Origin: Piromyces finnis
Lineage: Eukaryota > Neocallimastigomycota > Neocallimastigomycetes > Neocallimastigales > Neocallimastigaceae
Length of the DNA stretch: 64,000 nucleotides
NCBI GenBank assembly: GCA_002104945.1
Contig: MCFH01000054.1
Span: forward strand, 186,001-250,000
Reading direction: 5' to 3'
The translations under genes were made by a program, and so were the position numbers. The first letter of the stretch is position 1, and each line of letters opens with the position of its first letter. The notes beneath the pieces were generated by a model. It was given only the letters and a program-made list of their open reading frames with translations, made no database searches and was not told the DNA's origin. Below, piece by piece: positions 40,301 through 53,600 of this stretch.

Positions 40301-42211
40301 GTGGATTCAGTAAATTATATTGAATATGGAACTTCCTTAAGAATAAAAGTTTCAATGGCATACCCAATTCTTAAAAATTCAATAACTAATATAAATGAAA
40401 TCACCAACTTTAAATTTTCAAGGATAATCATTATTGCAGAGTAATATCTTAAAAAAAATATTTTTTAATTTTCATATTTTATTACATAAAGCAAAACAAA
40501 AAAAAAATTAATAATATCGAAATAATTCATTCATTCATTTATTTATTTATTTATTTATTTATTTATTATCATTTCTATTATTAATCCAACAGCAAAAATG
40601 ATAATCAAAGTATATCATCTTTGATTAAAATTATTAGTGAGTTTAATATAAAAGAATTTTTTAATTTTGAATTAGAACAAAAGAAAAAGATGTCTATAAA
40701 TGATGTAAAATTAGGGAAAAAAGATGAATTAAACAATAAATTAAAAAATAAGAAAGTAAATAAATTAAAAGAAAATCCTAATGATGATAAAAAAACATGT
40801 AATAATAATACTTTATTAAATGAAAGTGACAATGAAAATAAATCTATTGATGTTATCGAGAATTTTGATATTGAATCATTCAGAATTGATAAAGAACACA
40901 TAAATAATCCAGAACTAGTACATATTTTATTTATATTAATATAATAAACATTAAAATACTGTTATATTAATCTTTCATTCAATAATATAAACTAGGGTGT
41001 TATAACCGGATTTCATATATATGATGAAGAACATCATATGATATTTTTAGAGGGTCCCAAAAATAATATTCAAACCTTAAGAGATATTTTAAATTCAAAG
41101 TAAAAATTTACATGAAATTAATAAATATTTATATTATATAGGATATTTATGTTAATTATTTTTTTTAATTGAATTTATTTTTTAAAACAAAATTATAAAT
41201 ATTTTGAAGTGATTTTTTAAAATTCAAGACATTCCACTCCCCTAAACTAACCTTTTATAAGAGATTATGGACATCATTTTACATATCTCCAATATATATA
41301 CACTTAAAAGATAATATACCATCATTATTACTATTAAATGATACATATTTAAAATGTCATACTCCAAAAACCACATTAGAAACATTGAAACTTTTAGAAA
41401 TTGTATTATTTAAAATTATAAAAAATTTTTTTATTAAAATATATTTAATTAACAAATTTGTTTTTTCTTCTTTTACTATAATAGATTATCGAATGTAATT
41501 CAATGGAAGAAATAAATTCAAAATTATTATTCCCAACGTATGAACAATTAAGTTCTTTAATAGGAACAGTAGGACAAAATGTTACAACATATGAATTTTT
41601 ATTACAATTAAGTACTCATCAAAAACAAGAAATAACATCTTATTATACCCCTGATGTTGTAGAAGAATCAGTTACATTATCTCAAAAGAAGGAAAAAACT
41701 AATAATAGTAAAAAAATAGACAATAATAACTATCTTTATTTAGAATTAATTAAGAAAAGACTATATAGAGAACCAAATTATATTAAACAAAATATTGTGA
41801 ATATCTATTTTTTAAAAAATAAAGTTATTATTTTTAACTTTACTAATAAATAATATTAAATTATTTGTTAAATAGGATAAATTCCATAATCTACAATGCC
41901 AACAAAGAGAAAGGGTTTATGGAAATGAAGGAATTCCTTATAATTATAGTATACAATACTTAAATAGTTCAGAATTAAGAAAAAAAATGTTACAAGAGGA
42001 ATACTCAAAGGTTAATATCAACTTTTTTTAGAATAATGAAATTATACTACTACAAAATACACATATATATATATATTTATTAATTATTTTTTTTTCTACT
42101 ACAAATTCTAAATTTTTTTTAATAATCATATAGTACATAAAGGTTTTAATTCATTCATATAATAAGAAATATAATTCACAAAATTTTGAAATATATAAAA
42201 CCGATAAATAA
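37347..42211 (+). CDS. CFAP92 (KIAA1257)-like, putative flagellum-associated protein
   Basis: Seventeen exons: 37347-37443, 37517-37736, 37826-37888, 38028-39121, 39206-39292, 39400-39492, 39596-39788, 39848-39899, 39982-40050, 40129-40203, 40284-40440, 40593-40917, 40996-41099, 41210-41402, 41485-41796, 41876-42010, 42134-42211. This is about 1,115 aa if one A is added to the A6 run near 37600 in exon 2. A basic, Ser-rich N-terminal half has RS/RN repeats (about residues 340-450). The C-terminal half carries a C2-like pattern that I recall from CFAP92: LNPIAIEIVSAKSMP, TYCKFSFID, IHDRDYEVPKDKK, YGVASFSLAPLVTGIKEL, then GVITGFHIYDEEHHMIFLEG. A flagellar role would suit a fungus with zoospores. 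Assignment is from remembered family patterns and is less secure than for the neighbours. Donors include the weaker GTACAT, GTGAAT and GTTAAT. Confidence 0.6.
40527..40567. repeat. ATTT/ATTC tetranucleotide repeat in a CFAP92-like intron
   Basis: ATTC copies followed by about eight ATTT copies, ending about 25 nt before the acceptor at 40592. Confidence 0.8.
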
Positions 42212-42531
42212 CTTTTTATTCAACATAACTATGATTATTATGTATAATAAATATCATTATAATAATTATTTTATAATTAATAAAAAAATTTCTATTTTTT
42301 TTAAAAAATACATTTAAATTAAATTAATAGAAGCAAAATGTATACAAATTTATATGTAATGTAATTTATAAATAAATAATAAAAAAGAATAATTATTTTA
42401 ATAAAATTAATAAAACCATAAAAAACCTAAAAATAATATATATTGTAAATATAAAATTGTTGTGATAATTATGAAAAATAGTGAATATATTATAGTAATA
42501 AGTAAAGTTCATTTTTAAAATTTAGGTAAAT
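42212..42531. other. Short intergenic spacer, CFAP92-like / SGF73
   Basis: 320 bases of AT-rich sequence between two genes on the same strand. It must hold the end of the first transcript and the promoter of the second. Nothing else seen. Confidence 0.5.
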
Positions 42532-43901
42532 ATGGGAAAGCATTCGCATGATATTCCATGGAAAAAATATAAAGAAATTCTCGAATTTGAAGGTTATTAT
42601 TTGAGTTTGTCTATTTCAATCATTCATTTTGTATAATATATATTATTTATATTATATATTAAGATCCTAATAAAATATAAAAGTTTAAACTAATTCTTTA
42701 TAATTATTGAAAATATTTTTCATATAACCCTATGTATAATTTCACATTAAACAGAGCCTCCTGAAAAACAGTATATAAAAGGTAAATATTTAATTTTTGA
42801 AATTAATTAAAAATGAATATTTAATAATTAAATATTCATTTTCTTTTCTTTTCTTTTTTTCTTTTTCTTTTTATACTTTTAATATCAAATAAAAAATAAT
42901 TCTAATTAATATATTTTTCAAATTAAAGACAAAACAAAATCTGAATTAGAATATTCTGTTCTTTTAGAAGATAATATCCTTTATAATATTATTGAAAATA
43001 ATATAAATTCGTTATAATAGTAAAACCATTTAATTATTATTCCTTAATTTCACAAAATTAACACAAGAAAATATTTAATATACCAATAGAAGATGAATTT
43101 ATAGTAGTTTCTTGTAATACTTGTAAAAAGCCAGTTTTACAAAGTGCTTTATTATACCATTTAGGTAAGCAAATTTATAAATAAAAAAATAAAAGTAATT
43201 TATATTAAATAAAAAAAAAATTTTTTAATAACATAATAAATAATTAGAAAATTGTAAAAAGATAAAAAAAATTCAAGAAGAATCTGGTCCTTTGAAAAAA
43301 GATATTCAATTAAGTGTATTCTATGCCTCTAAACCACTTCCAGTAGTAAAACCAAAGAAAAATAAGAAAAGAAAATTAACCGAGGGTAAGAAAGACAAAC
43401 TTTTTAAAAAAATTTTTTTTTTATGAAAATTAATAATTAACTAATTAATATAATAATAGATGGTCAAATTATTGAAAAAGAATCTAAAAATAAAGAAAAT
43501 GAAACTGTAAAAGAAAAGAAAAAAGCTAAAGATAATGATAATGCTAAAAAGTCAACAAAGAAAAAGAAAGGTAAGAAAAATTATTGATAATATAAGCATT
43601 AATTATAAATAAAAATTTTAAAAAATTGTAGAAAATAGATAGGGTATAATTTTTTTTTTTTTTTTTTTTGTAGTGAAATACTAATAGATTATTTAATTAA
43701 TATATATACTAAATAAATTATTTAGGTCCAATTGATCTAGATAAACAATGTGGTGTTATGACAGAAAATGGTACAGTATGTACTCGTTCTTTAACATGTA
43801 AGATCCACTCAGTATCAGCAAAACGTGCTGTCCAAGGAAGATCTCAAGATTATGATACACTATATAGAGCAACGAGTAGATTAAAAGGTAATAATAATAA
43901 T

Positions 43902-43934
<33 letters not shown>

Positions 43935-44318
43935 ATTTTATAAATACATTACAATGTGTTTATGTACTTTTACTAAAAGTAAAAAAAAAAAAAATTAACA
44001 CCTTATCATTTTTATCTTTTTTTTTTCTTTCTTTTTTTAGAAATGGCTGCTAATCAATTAGCAAATTCAATGGCAAAACAGAAAAAAGATGCAAAAGCGG
44101 CTGCTACACGTAAAGCACTTAAAGATGCTGCTGAAGCTGCTGCTAATGCAGCTACACTTGCAGCTGGTATACCTATACCAACAAATTCAGATGAAGAAGC
44201 CGAAGTTGTATATACAGCTGTTAAATATCATCAACCTACACCACTTTATATGAAAAATCCTTTCTCATTAAGAAGACGAATTGCCATGTTTCAATATCGT
44301 GAAGAATTTTGTTCCTAA
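42532..44318 (+). CDS. SGF73: SAGA deubiquitinase-module subunit, Sgf73/ATXN7 family
   Basis: Anchors the histone H2B deubiquitinase module in the SAGA coactivator. Eight exons: 42532-42592, 42755-42781, 42929-42973, 43063-43164, 43248-43385, 43460-43570, 43726-43887, 44041-44318, giving 307 aa in one frame. The N terminus ([16 protein letters not shown]) leads to a small zinc finger, [19 protein letters not shown] continuing to LENC across a splice junction, which corresponds to the ATXN7 Cys-Cys-His-Cys finger. A Lys-rich linker is followed by the SCA7 domain ([44 protein letters not shown]). The C terminus is an Ala-rich helix then [18 protein letters not shown]. Intron 3 is the strongest U12-type AT-AC candidate in the window; the other six are GT-AG. 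Exon 2 is a 27-nt microexon. Confidence 0.92.
42974..43062 (+). other. U12-type AT-AC intron in SGF73/ATXN7
   Basis: An 89-nt intron starting ATATCCTTTATAAT and ending AAAATTAAC. TTCCTTAAT, an exact match to the U12 branch consensus, lies at 43040-43048, 15 nt from the likely branch A to the end. The junction completes an Asn codon (A plus AC) and runs into [17 protein letters not shown] in frame. The only GT donor before the in-frame stop (GTTATA at about 43011) gives an early stop with every AG acceptor I tried. Confidence 0.87.
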
Positions 44319-44862
44319 TAATATATTATGTAATATATAAATTTTTGGTTCCTAAAAATTTTGTAAATAATAATGAAATTACTACTCTCTTTAATACCAA
44401 AGCGATGAAAAGAAAGCTGAAAAAAGATAAATAATAAATATAAATAATTAATCAATATCAATGACTGTAATAATTAAAATACATATATTATATATATTTC
44501 CTTTAATCGTTCAATTAATTTCATATTCATTTATATAATAATCCTTATTAATATATTAAATATACATGTTCATATTTTTAAGAAAAAAAAAAAAATCAAA
44601 TTTCTACTATCACTATGATTTATTATTTAAACTCATTATAAATAAAATATATCACAATAAATAATATTAAAACTAAATAAAAAATTAAAAAAAAAAAAAG
44701 AAAAGAAAAGTGATAAGTTTTCCTTTATTTTTAAAAAAGTTTTATTTTTTTTTTTATTTTTCTTTTTTTTTACTTTTGAAACCAATTTTTCTTTAATAAT
44801 ATTTTTTTGACTATAAATTTAAATACATTCCTTTATAAATAAAATTGTTAATGGGTTTAGAA
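44319..44862. other. Convergent 3' region SGF73 / ASA1
   Basis: AT-rich spacer between the ends of two converging genes, with poly-A and poly-T runs; presumably both polyadenylation regions. No gene seen. Confidence 0.5.
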
Positions 44863-45249
44863 TTAATAAATCTTCCATAAACCTAGACAACCATCTTTTG
44901 AACAAGAAATTAATTCATTTACTTTTCCACAGTCATCATTTTCCTTTTTTAAAAAATCTATTTCTTGTACACCATCTCTATGATAGGATAAAATGGCTAA
45001 TGGAATCAGTTTTTTGGCATGATATATTCTTATTCTAATAATATTAAATATATATAAACAACAAAAAAACTAAGTTTAATAATATAATAATATTGCTAAA
45101 TAATAATTATATTAATAAAAAATAATTACTTTGAATCCCATCCTGCTATAGCAAATATTTTATCATCATATCTAAATTTTATATCAGCAAACCCACAAGA
45201 TTTTGATTTTATTTCTTTATATTTAGGTTCTTTCTATAATATAAAATAG

Positions 45250-45288
<39 letters not shown>

Positions 45289-46714
45289 GGGGAATAAATA
45301 TTCATTTAATTGTTAGGTTTTATATTAATGACAAACTCAGAAAACTGTCATAAAATTAATAAATAAAATACCTGGCTAATTTCGAAATGCGATATTATAT
45401 TATCAGCTGAAACAGAAACACCATACTTTAATGAATTTGAAACGTCAATAGCGAAAACTATTTTTTATGTAAAATAATTATTATTAATATCATATATATA
45501 TATATTACAATATTGAATCTGATGATTATAAATTATTAATTTTTTTTTTTACCTGGTTCTGAATGGAATTTTTTATTCCAACAAATACTTTTATTTTCTA
45601 AATCCCACATTATAACATTTCCATATTCATATCCTGCTAGTAAAAAGAGTTTTTCATCTTTTCTTAAAAGATTCATGCACATACACATTCCTTTTTTTTA
45701 TTTATTTATTTTTATTATTAAATATCATTTTGATAGATTTATTTTTTATATTAATAAACTTTTTTCATAATAAATTCGAAAAAAAAAAATTTATTTTTTA
45801 TATACATTGCTAGGCCATAATAATAAGAATTAAGCTTTTTACCTGTTTTAATATCTATATCATTAACTCCAATATCTTCATATATTTTTGTTTTTGAATT
45901 TAAATCAATAATATCAATCTATTATAAAAACAATTCATTTGATTTTTATTATTAATAATAACAATAATAATATATAATAATTATAAAAAAAAAAAAAATA
46001 GTAATAATAATAATTACAAATTCATTTTTATTAATTTTTGGTATTGAGAGTAATAACTGTGTGGCATCTTCATTTTGAAATAAATTAAATTTACAGAAAC
46101 TTAATGAGTCGATTGCTAGTGAAGAACTGACTTTTATAGTTGTATCACGTTCCCTTTTAAATAAACCATAATCCCATAATAATAATAAATTATCTCTTCC
46201 TTGACTAGTTATTAATTATTAAAAATAATAATGATAAACTATTAATTATTATTATGAAAATATTTGCATTACTCATTATCAATGTTGTTTCTTTTCCCTA
46301 TTGTAATATTTCTTATTCCTTTTTCTTTTTATTATTATCATTAAAATTGAATTTATATAATAACCTTATTATAATGTCTTTTTTATATATATAATCAATT
46401 GACAAAATAGCGTCAGCATGGGCTTTCCATTTTAATATTTGTTTTTTTGTTTTTAAATCCCATATTATTACTTGACCATTGATATCACTTTAATTTTTAG
46501 TAAATAAATAAAAATAAGAAAAAGAAATTCTATATTAATATTGGGAATTTATAAACATTTCATTTAAAAATGGATTATTATTATTATTTTTTAAAAAAAA
46601 TATATATATATATCTATACCCTGATATGATAATATCATTTAATATTTTTACAGTATTAATTATTGAATTATGACCTCTAAATATATATATTGGATCTGGT
46701 GGTAACCTTGACAT
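44863..46714 (-). CDS. ASA1: WD40 protein, ASTRA subunit Asa1 / GNB1L homolog
   Basis: WD40 protein of the ASTRA/TTT system that helps PIKK kinases mature. Exons (high to low): 46620-46714, 46365-46487, 46018-46204, 45843-45918, 45553-45690, 45372-45457, 45130-45233, 44863-45034. They give 326 aa, against 327 in human GNB1L. The start PPDPIYIFRGHNSIINTV matches the GNB1L start, and later blades match strongly (GQVIIWDLKTKKQIL, LLAGYEYGNVIMWDL, FAIAGWDSKIRIYHAKKL, CSKDGCLGLWKIY). The AGWD-x-x-IR motif and the near-identical length separate it from other WD40 proteins. All seven introns are GT-AG; the one between exons 6 and 7 contains a C12-T31 tract next to its acceptor. Confidence 0.9.
45250..45292. 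repeat. Poly-A (31) / poly-G (12) junction in an ASA1 intron
   Basis: On the coding strand this reads C12 then T31, a very long polypyrimidine tract ending about 17 nt before the acceptor AG at 45234-45235. A 12-base G run is remarkable in this genome. Confidence 0.9.
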
Positions 46715-47685
46715 TCACTTTTATTTCTATTTTTATCTTGACTTTATTAGAAAAATATATATGTATTCTTTATATCTATGTATTTATTAAATGTTTAAAA
46801 AAATATTTTTAATATAAAAAACTAAATATAAAAAAAAAAACCTACAAAATTTTTTTATTTTCTCTTTTTTTTTTTTTTTTTTTTTAATTCTATTTCTTTT
46901 TAAAATTTACAATGATAAAGATTTGACCCTTAACATAAAGCTTTCATAACACTAAAAAAAAAAAAAAGAATTTACAAAATATTCTATTTTGTTTTGTTTT
47001 ATTTTATTTTAAAGATACGATCTTATTACAATTTTTACTTGTTTCGTATAAATTCTAATTAAAAAATAAAAACAAACAAATAAAAAAGAAAAAATAAAAG
47101 ACAATAGATATATATATAAAAAGGGAAAAAAAAAATTAGACTTATATAACTTGAAAAAAAAAATATTGATAAAAGAATTTTAATAATAATCATTTGAATA
47201 GGAAACAGGCGTTTGTTGTTGTTGGATATGTATATTATTTTAATATCCTGTTTCCTGTAGAGTATTACTACATTTTTAAAAAAAAAAAAAATTTTTTTTT
47301 AATGATTATTATTATTTATGGTTTATTTACTAATGACTCAAAGATTTATATATATATAAAATTTAAGCTGCAATTATAATGTAAATTAGAATGATATAAA
47401 TGGTGAAAAAAATTGTTATTATTAAAAAAATCTTTTGTAAATGTTTACCAAATTCTTTTCTTCTTTGATATTATTTTTAAATATAGATACATAATTTTTT
47501 TTTTTTAAAAAAAATAAAAGTTGGATTAAAGAATTTGATTATTATATATTAGTACTTTTTTTTTTTTTTCTAATGGATAATGATTTTTATGCAAAAAAAA
47601 AAAAAAAAAATAATAATAAACTCTGATATTGATGTTTAATTTAAATATATAGAGGTTTTTTCAATTACTAAATAGTATTGGATAT
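46715..47685. other. Intergenic region ASA1 start / CNOT1 end
   Basis: About 1 kb, AT-rich, with an inverted repeat at 47200-47256. No supportable coding gene. It should contain the ASA1 promoter and the CNOT1 terminator. Confidence 0.5.
47200..47256. repeat. 10-bp inverted repeat with 37-nt loop
   Basis: Arms AGGAAACAGG and CCTGTTTCCT. A second, overlapping inner pairing GGATAT/ATATCC lies in the loop and the second arm. Could be a structured transcript near the CNOT1 3' end. Function unknown. Confidence 0.6.
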
Positions 47686-50600
47686 TTATGATTTTCTTGA
47701 AACGCTAAGAACAACATTATTGAAAATTTCTTCAATCTCTGGAGCACATTTGATAAAGTTTTTATGATCCCAGAATTTGTATTTTTGGTTCTTTATTAAC
47801 TCAATAAAAGTAAAGAGTAATCCCCTAGTATTGTTGAAATAATATATAATTTTTGATGAGTATAAATTGCTTGGATTCATCGTTTTAATATCTATATTAT
47901 TCATGTATGTATTTTTTCTAAACTTACCATGGATGTGGTTTATTAATAACAAGTCTTTCTAATAATACCCTGTTTTTTTTTTTATACATTTAAAGGATTA
48001 ATGTAAAGCATTATTTTTAGGAACAATTAAAAATGACTAACAAATAAATAAATAAAAAATACCTTGTAATTTGTTCTTGTACAACCTCTTCTTCTGCTTC
48101 ATTAAATAAGTTTAATAATAATGAGCTAAAGTATTGAGTATGACGATTTGGATATCTTAATTGGTTAACAATAGCACTCAAGATATAGTAACGACCTTTA
48201 TTTTTTTTAAAAAAAAAAAAATTCAAATAGACATATATTATGTTTTAGTATTTAATAATTTATAGGTTATCTTCATTTATAAAAACATTACCTTCAGAAT
48301 CAAATTTCATTAATTGCATGTAAATATCAAATACTGTGTCTTTTGTAAATACATTTTCTGGTTTTTGATTCATTGCACTGATGGCTTGAATACCAATATA
48401 GAAAATTAATGAGTTAATTAATGGAATATTGTATCTGGATTCATTAACATCAATAACATCCTTTCCACTCTTTAACAGGATCTTAAAGAGATTTGGTATT
48501 AAAGATTCTGGTTCTTTTGTCTTCAAGTATTGATCAACATCTTGCTTTATATTATATTTAATTAAATTAGCAGTATAATCAGAAAGAATAACAGGTGGTT
48601 GTTGGAAATCTTGCAAGTTTTCAATTTTAAGGTTAGGAGTCAATGGATCAGGGAATCTCATGTTACTTGGGAAAGCACTTAAAATTAAATTACGAAGTTG
48701 AATACAAGAAGATGGGATAACATCAATTAAAACAATATGGTAACCACTCAAGAATTCAGGGAAATCGTGTAATAAAACTAAAAATACACGTAATGTACCA
48801 CTGTAAAGCATCAATATTTCTTCACTTAATTGTTGACCAGTTTGTAAAAATATACCCAAGAATTTGAATAAATCAATTATATGGCGTAGGTAATATGGCC
48901 AACCCTTTTGGTTTTCAAGTAATATTAACTTTGGCATGAAGGAACGATGGGATATTAATTGTAACCAGGAGAAAGTGAAACCTGGAACAGAAAGTGGTTG
49001 AAGTGAATGGAAAGAGTTACTGATAGATAATAAAATTTGGAAGTAGACTTGTTGAATACTCTTTTCAATCTTTTCTAATTCATAAAGAATGCTCGAGAAT
49101 AATCTGAAATAGGGTTGTTGATTAAAGGTGACCTTTTGGGTTTCATGGGATTGAACCATAACAAGAACAATGACAGAAAGAACTTGAGTAGCTAATTTTA
49201 CTTGTTCGCTTGAATAATCAGTGTCACTCTTGTTGTGAGTACTACTATTTACATCAATTTGGCTTTCAATTAATTTTGGTTTATACTTTATTAATAAAAC
49301 AATTAATTTGGCATAAGCATCAACAGGTTGATTAACAATATTCTTAATGTAGTTTCTCTTCTTAAAGAATAAGTATTGGGAAATACTAATTTCAGTAAAG
49401 TATCTAAAGAAGAAATAGGTCACATTATCACTCTTAAATAAACCTTGGCTTTGAATTCTAGTAATAAAGTTAAGTTGTTCTTCTTCACTCTTATTATGTA
49501 AACAGATAGCCATCCATTCCTTGAATAAGAAAGATAAAACTTCTTTACTTTCATTAAGAGATGCTTCACTCTTGCTAACGGTAACTTCAGAGTTCTTATT
49601 AGATTTATCTGCACCACTATCATTTTCTCCTTCTTCACCTTCCTTATTGTTTTCTGATTCTGTTGAAGTTGGCTTTACGGTTTGAGAACTAGACTTATCT
49701 CCCTTATATTGAATTTCGGAATTACGTTTTTTAATATTATTCAATAAATTCTTAACAGATTCTGGACAATTATCGTATTGTGCAATAAATTGGAATGTTT
49801 CTATGCATTTTGGGAATTCATTGGTATCTATATATAATTCCATATCTTCAAATACAGCAGCATTGATTAAATTTGCAACATAATCAATAATTTCTACCTT
49901 GTTTTTATTTAATTGTTGTGATAATTTTTCATCAAATTTCTCAGTACTAATTAATTTAGATTTAAGAATACTTTTGGTCACCGGAACATTTAATTTTACT
50001 TCACTGTCAATGGAAAGGAACCATGAAGTGATTCTTGTTGATATGTCTTCCAAAAATTTAAACAATATATTCAAAATGAAGGTGTAGACATCTTGGGAGA
50101 TGGTGGAATTACTTTTATACAAAGAGTTAATTATTTTTTCAAAAAGTATTAAAGGTATATCATCAACATTGTTATTATTTGATATTATTATATTTGGTAT
50201 CTGAATTAATAATATATGAATATCAGTAATATCTTTAATTGAATACAAAACTTCATCAGAGTATTGATTAATAATATCTTCAATTCGCTTCATTAAAATA
50301 ATTAGCTTTTCTAATATATAATTAATATAAAGTTTATAATTCATTTCTTGAGTTTGTGGGTTAACAAAATTATAACCTTGGGTATCCTGAATAAAGAGGG
50401 AAGAGTCCTTCATTTGCATCATTGCTTGGTTTTGTGATTGACCTTGATCTTGATGCATTGAAAGATTTTGTTGTTGTGAAGTTAATGGAAATTGATCTTG
50501 TTGATTGTAGAGATGAAGAAGTTGCTCATTACCTTGTTGACCTGATGCAATTGAGTTAATTGTTGGTGTTATACCACCAAAATCTTTATAAATTTGATAT

Positions 50601-53600
50601 TGAGTTGAAGTCAATCCACCCATTTTTACACTTAAAATGTCTGGGATATTAACTTGAGTATACATACTTTTAATGAGCTTCATATCAAAGAAAGACTGGT
50701 TTGGATTCTTACTACTATTGATACGATAAAGATATGGTACATTCAAATGTTTATCGACATTAATAATAGCCTTTTCAATTGCTAATCTTTCAATAACAGA
50801 ATAGGCCAAGTCGTAATTGCTATTAACGATAGAATTGATGATTTGTTCAACTTGTATATCAATATTTAATCCACTAGTTATAAATAAATTTCTAATGTGA
50901 TTATTAATATTGACTCGAAGAGAATCCTTACAATTAGCCATAACTAAATTGATAACTAAACTTTTAACAGTAACATGAGCTGCACTACGCATCTTTTCTT
51001 CACTTGGTTCCATAATGAAATCCTTTACAATAATCTCACCAGTTGTAATAACGGCAACATTAATGCATTTTTCAACTTCTGCTATAAGAATTTCTTCAAT
51101 GGCTTGATTAAATTCATTTTGAATGAACTGCTTCAATAATGGATAAGTATTGAATAAGGCATTGTTACCAAATGACATTAATTGTAATTCTGGATAAATA
51201 GAATCACTATTCATTTGGTTCATTTGTTGATTATTCATACTTAATTCAACCATAGATGGTGTGTTTGGATTATACATAGCCTGTGGATTCATACTATTCA
51301 TACCATTAGCACCATTCATATCAACTCCTAATTAAAATTATTATAAAAAAAACAAATTTATTCATAAATATTAATCACCATATAATAATCTATATAGAGG
51401 AAAAAAAAATTTTTAAATTTTACTTTGTTGAGATAGCATTTGTTGATTACCATAGTATTCGTATGGAAGATTTGCTCCCATATTGTCTTCTTGTTCATTT
51501 CTAGTTTCATTGATAGCTTTACGTTCCTTTAAGAAGTTAGATGGTTGAATATCCTTGATATCAACATCTAAACTCTTACATAATACTTCAATCTCAAATT
51601 TTAAATTTAACTTAAGATCTGTAAACTCATATAATTCAGAAAGAACCTTCAAAATAGCCATAGTCCATGGATTTGGAGGCCTAAATACAACACTCTTAGA
51701 AGCTTGTTCCAAAACTTTGCATACAAATGGAATAATAATGACTAAGCGACCATTATCATAGGCTTCCAATAAAATTTCTTTCATTGCCAAAATTCTATGT
51801 TTAATAGGTTTATTTTTAGCCAAAGTAATTCCACCAAGCCATGTACCTAAATTTTTTAATAAGGATTTTTCTGATGAATTATTTACGATATTTTCAGAAT
51901 TAATCAAAGAATAAATATTAACAAAGGTTTCGTAGATAATGATTTTCATTAATAATGGTTTATCTAATTTATCCAAAAATGAAATGTACAGAGAGTGGAA
52001 GTTTGGTTCAATACTAACACGTTGTTCAACCAAATACTGACTTAACCAATGATAATGTCTTTCCTTTAAAATTTCTCTAAATTCTTGTACTTTAATGTCA
52101 ATATTGGAAACAGAAACATTATTAATAATGAATAAAATTTTATCTTGAACTGCTTCGGAAGGAGTAGCCAAATTTTGATTATTTTTAATTGGAAAATCAA
52201 TTTCTGGATTAATGTTTAAGGACTTAAACAACACCTTTTTAGTTGGTTCAATTGAAACTGAATTAAGGAACGACTTATCTTTTTTGGTTTTATTGCTGTA
52301 TGGATTTGTTTGGTTTTCAGCTGTAATATCTTCTACAGGATAATTCATTCCATTAGTAGTAATTTCTTGGATATATCTTATCAATTCTGGATGATACTGA
52401 TGTAAATTAGTTATTTGCAATAAATTTGAACAGTAATGTGGCCACTCTGGTAGTCTTGATTTAAATTCAATTAAAGCTCTTAAACCAAAATTAAAAAGAT
52501 TTGTATTTGGTTGTTCCTTTAAAGAATCTAAAATTAGTTTTAAAGCTTTAACTAAATAATCATCAGATAAGAGATTACATTTAATCATATTTCCAATTAA
52601 TAATATTTCTGGAAAATGAATATATGTCTTTTCGCCTTCAACGATATTAGCAATCATAATATTTAAAATGTCCATATTATATTTACTTTTGGAATTTTTT
52701 AAATGAATGAATAATTCTATCATTTGTTCAATAGTAATTTGATTATTATAAAAGTGATCTAAATAATTATTAGCTTTAATTCTAATTTCCGTTATATATG
52801 CTGTTTGTTGTTTTTCATTTTCAAGTTGGGTAGGGTTAACAAATTCATTGATTTCTTCAGCATTTATATTTTTTGTTTGTGAATAGGCTTGAAGATAGGT
52901 TGTAAGTTTTTTCTTATACACTAATAGCTGTTCATTATTAAGCATACTAATAAAGTAATGTATTTATATAGACAGAGTTTTAAAATAATAAAATTAATTA
53001 ATAAAAATACAGCATCCAATTATATTATATTTTGATAAATAATATATCTATAGTATACCTAATATAATAATTAATAACTTTAATAAATATCAAAACGGTA
53101 TCATAAGATAATAAAACAGATGATTGTGTATATATTTTTTCTTCAGGATATAATTTTTGAGATATTTTCTCATCAAGAAATTCTAAACATGATGTTAAGA
53201 ATAGTTCACCATCACTTTTAATATGGTCTTGAAGCCATTTGTCAAGGTTAAGATAGTCTCTTCTTGAAGCAAGTGAAGCTAAATCAATAGCAAAATGATA
53301 ATCCTTTGTATCTAAAATTTGTGATAGACCCTAATATTATTAAGAATATTTGAGTATAAGTGAAAAAAAAAAGACATAGCTTTATTAAAAGTTTATTACA
53401 TAAAATATTTACCTTTACTTCTTGAGCAACATCTAAGATTCTTGATAAAGAAGTTGGAAATTTTTTATACATATTTACTAAACTTGTAATTAATAAATTT
53501 GGATTTATTTGCCAAACTTTTTGAACAACTGGAACAAAATTGGAATGACCTTGCATAAATACCATTAAAACATCATTCAATAACTCGGATACAACAGCTA

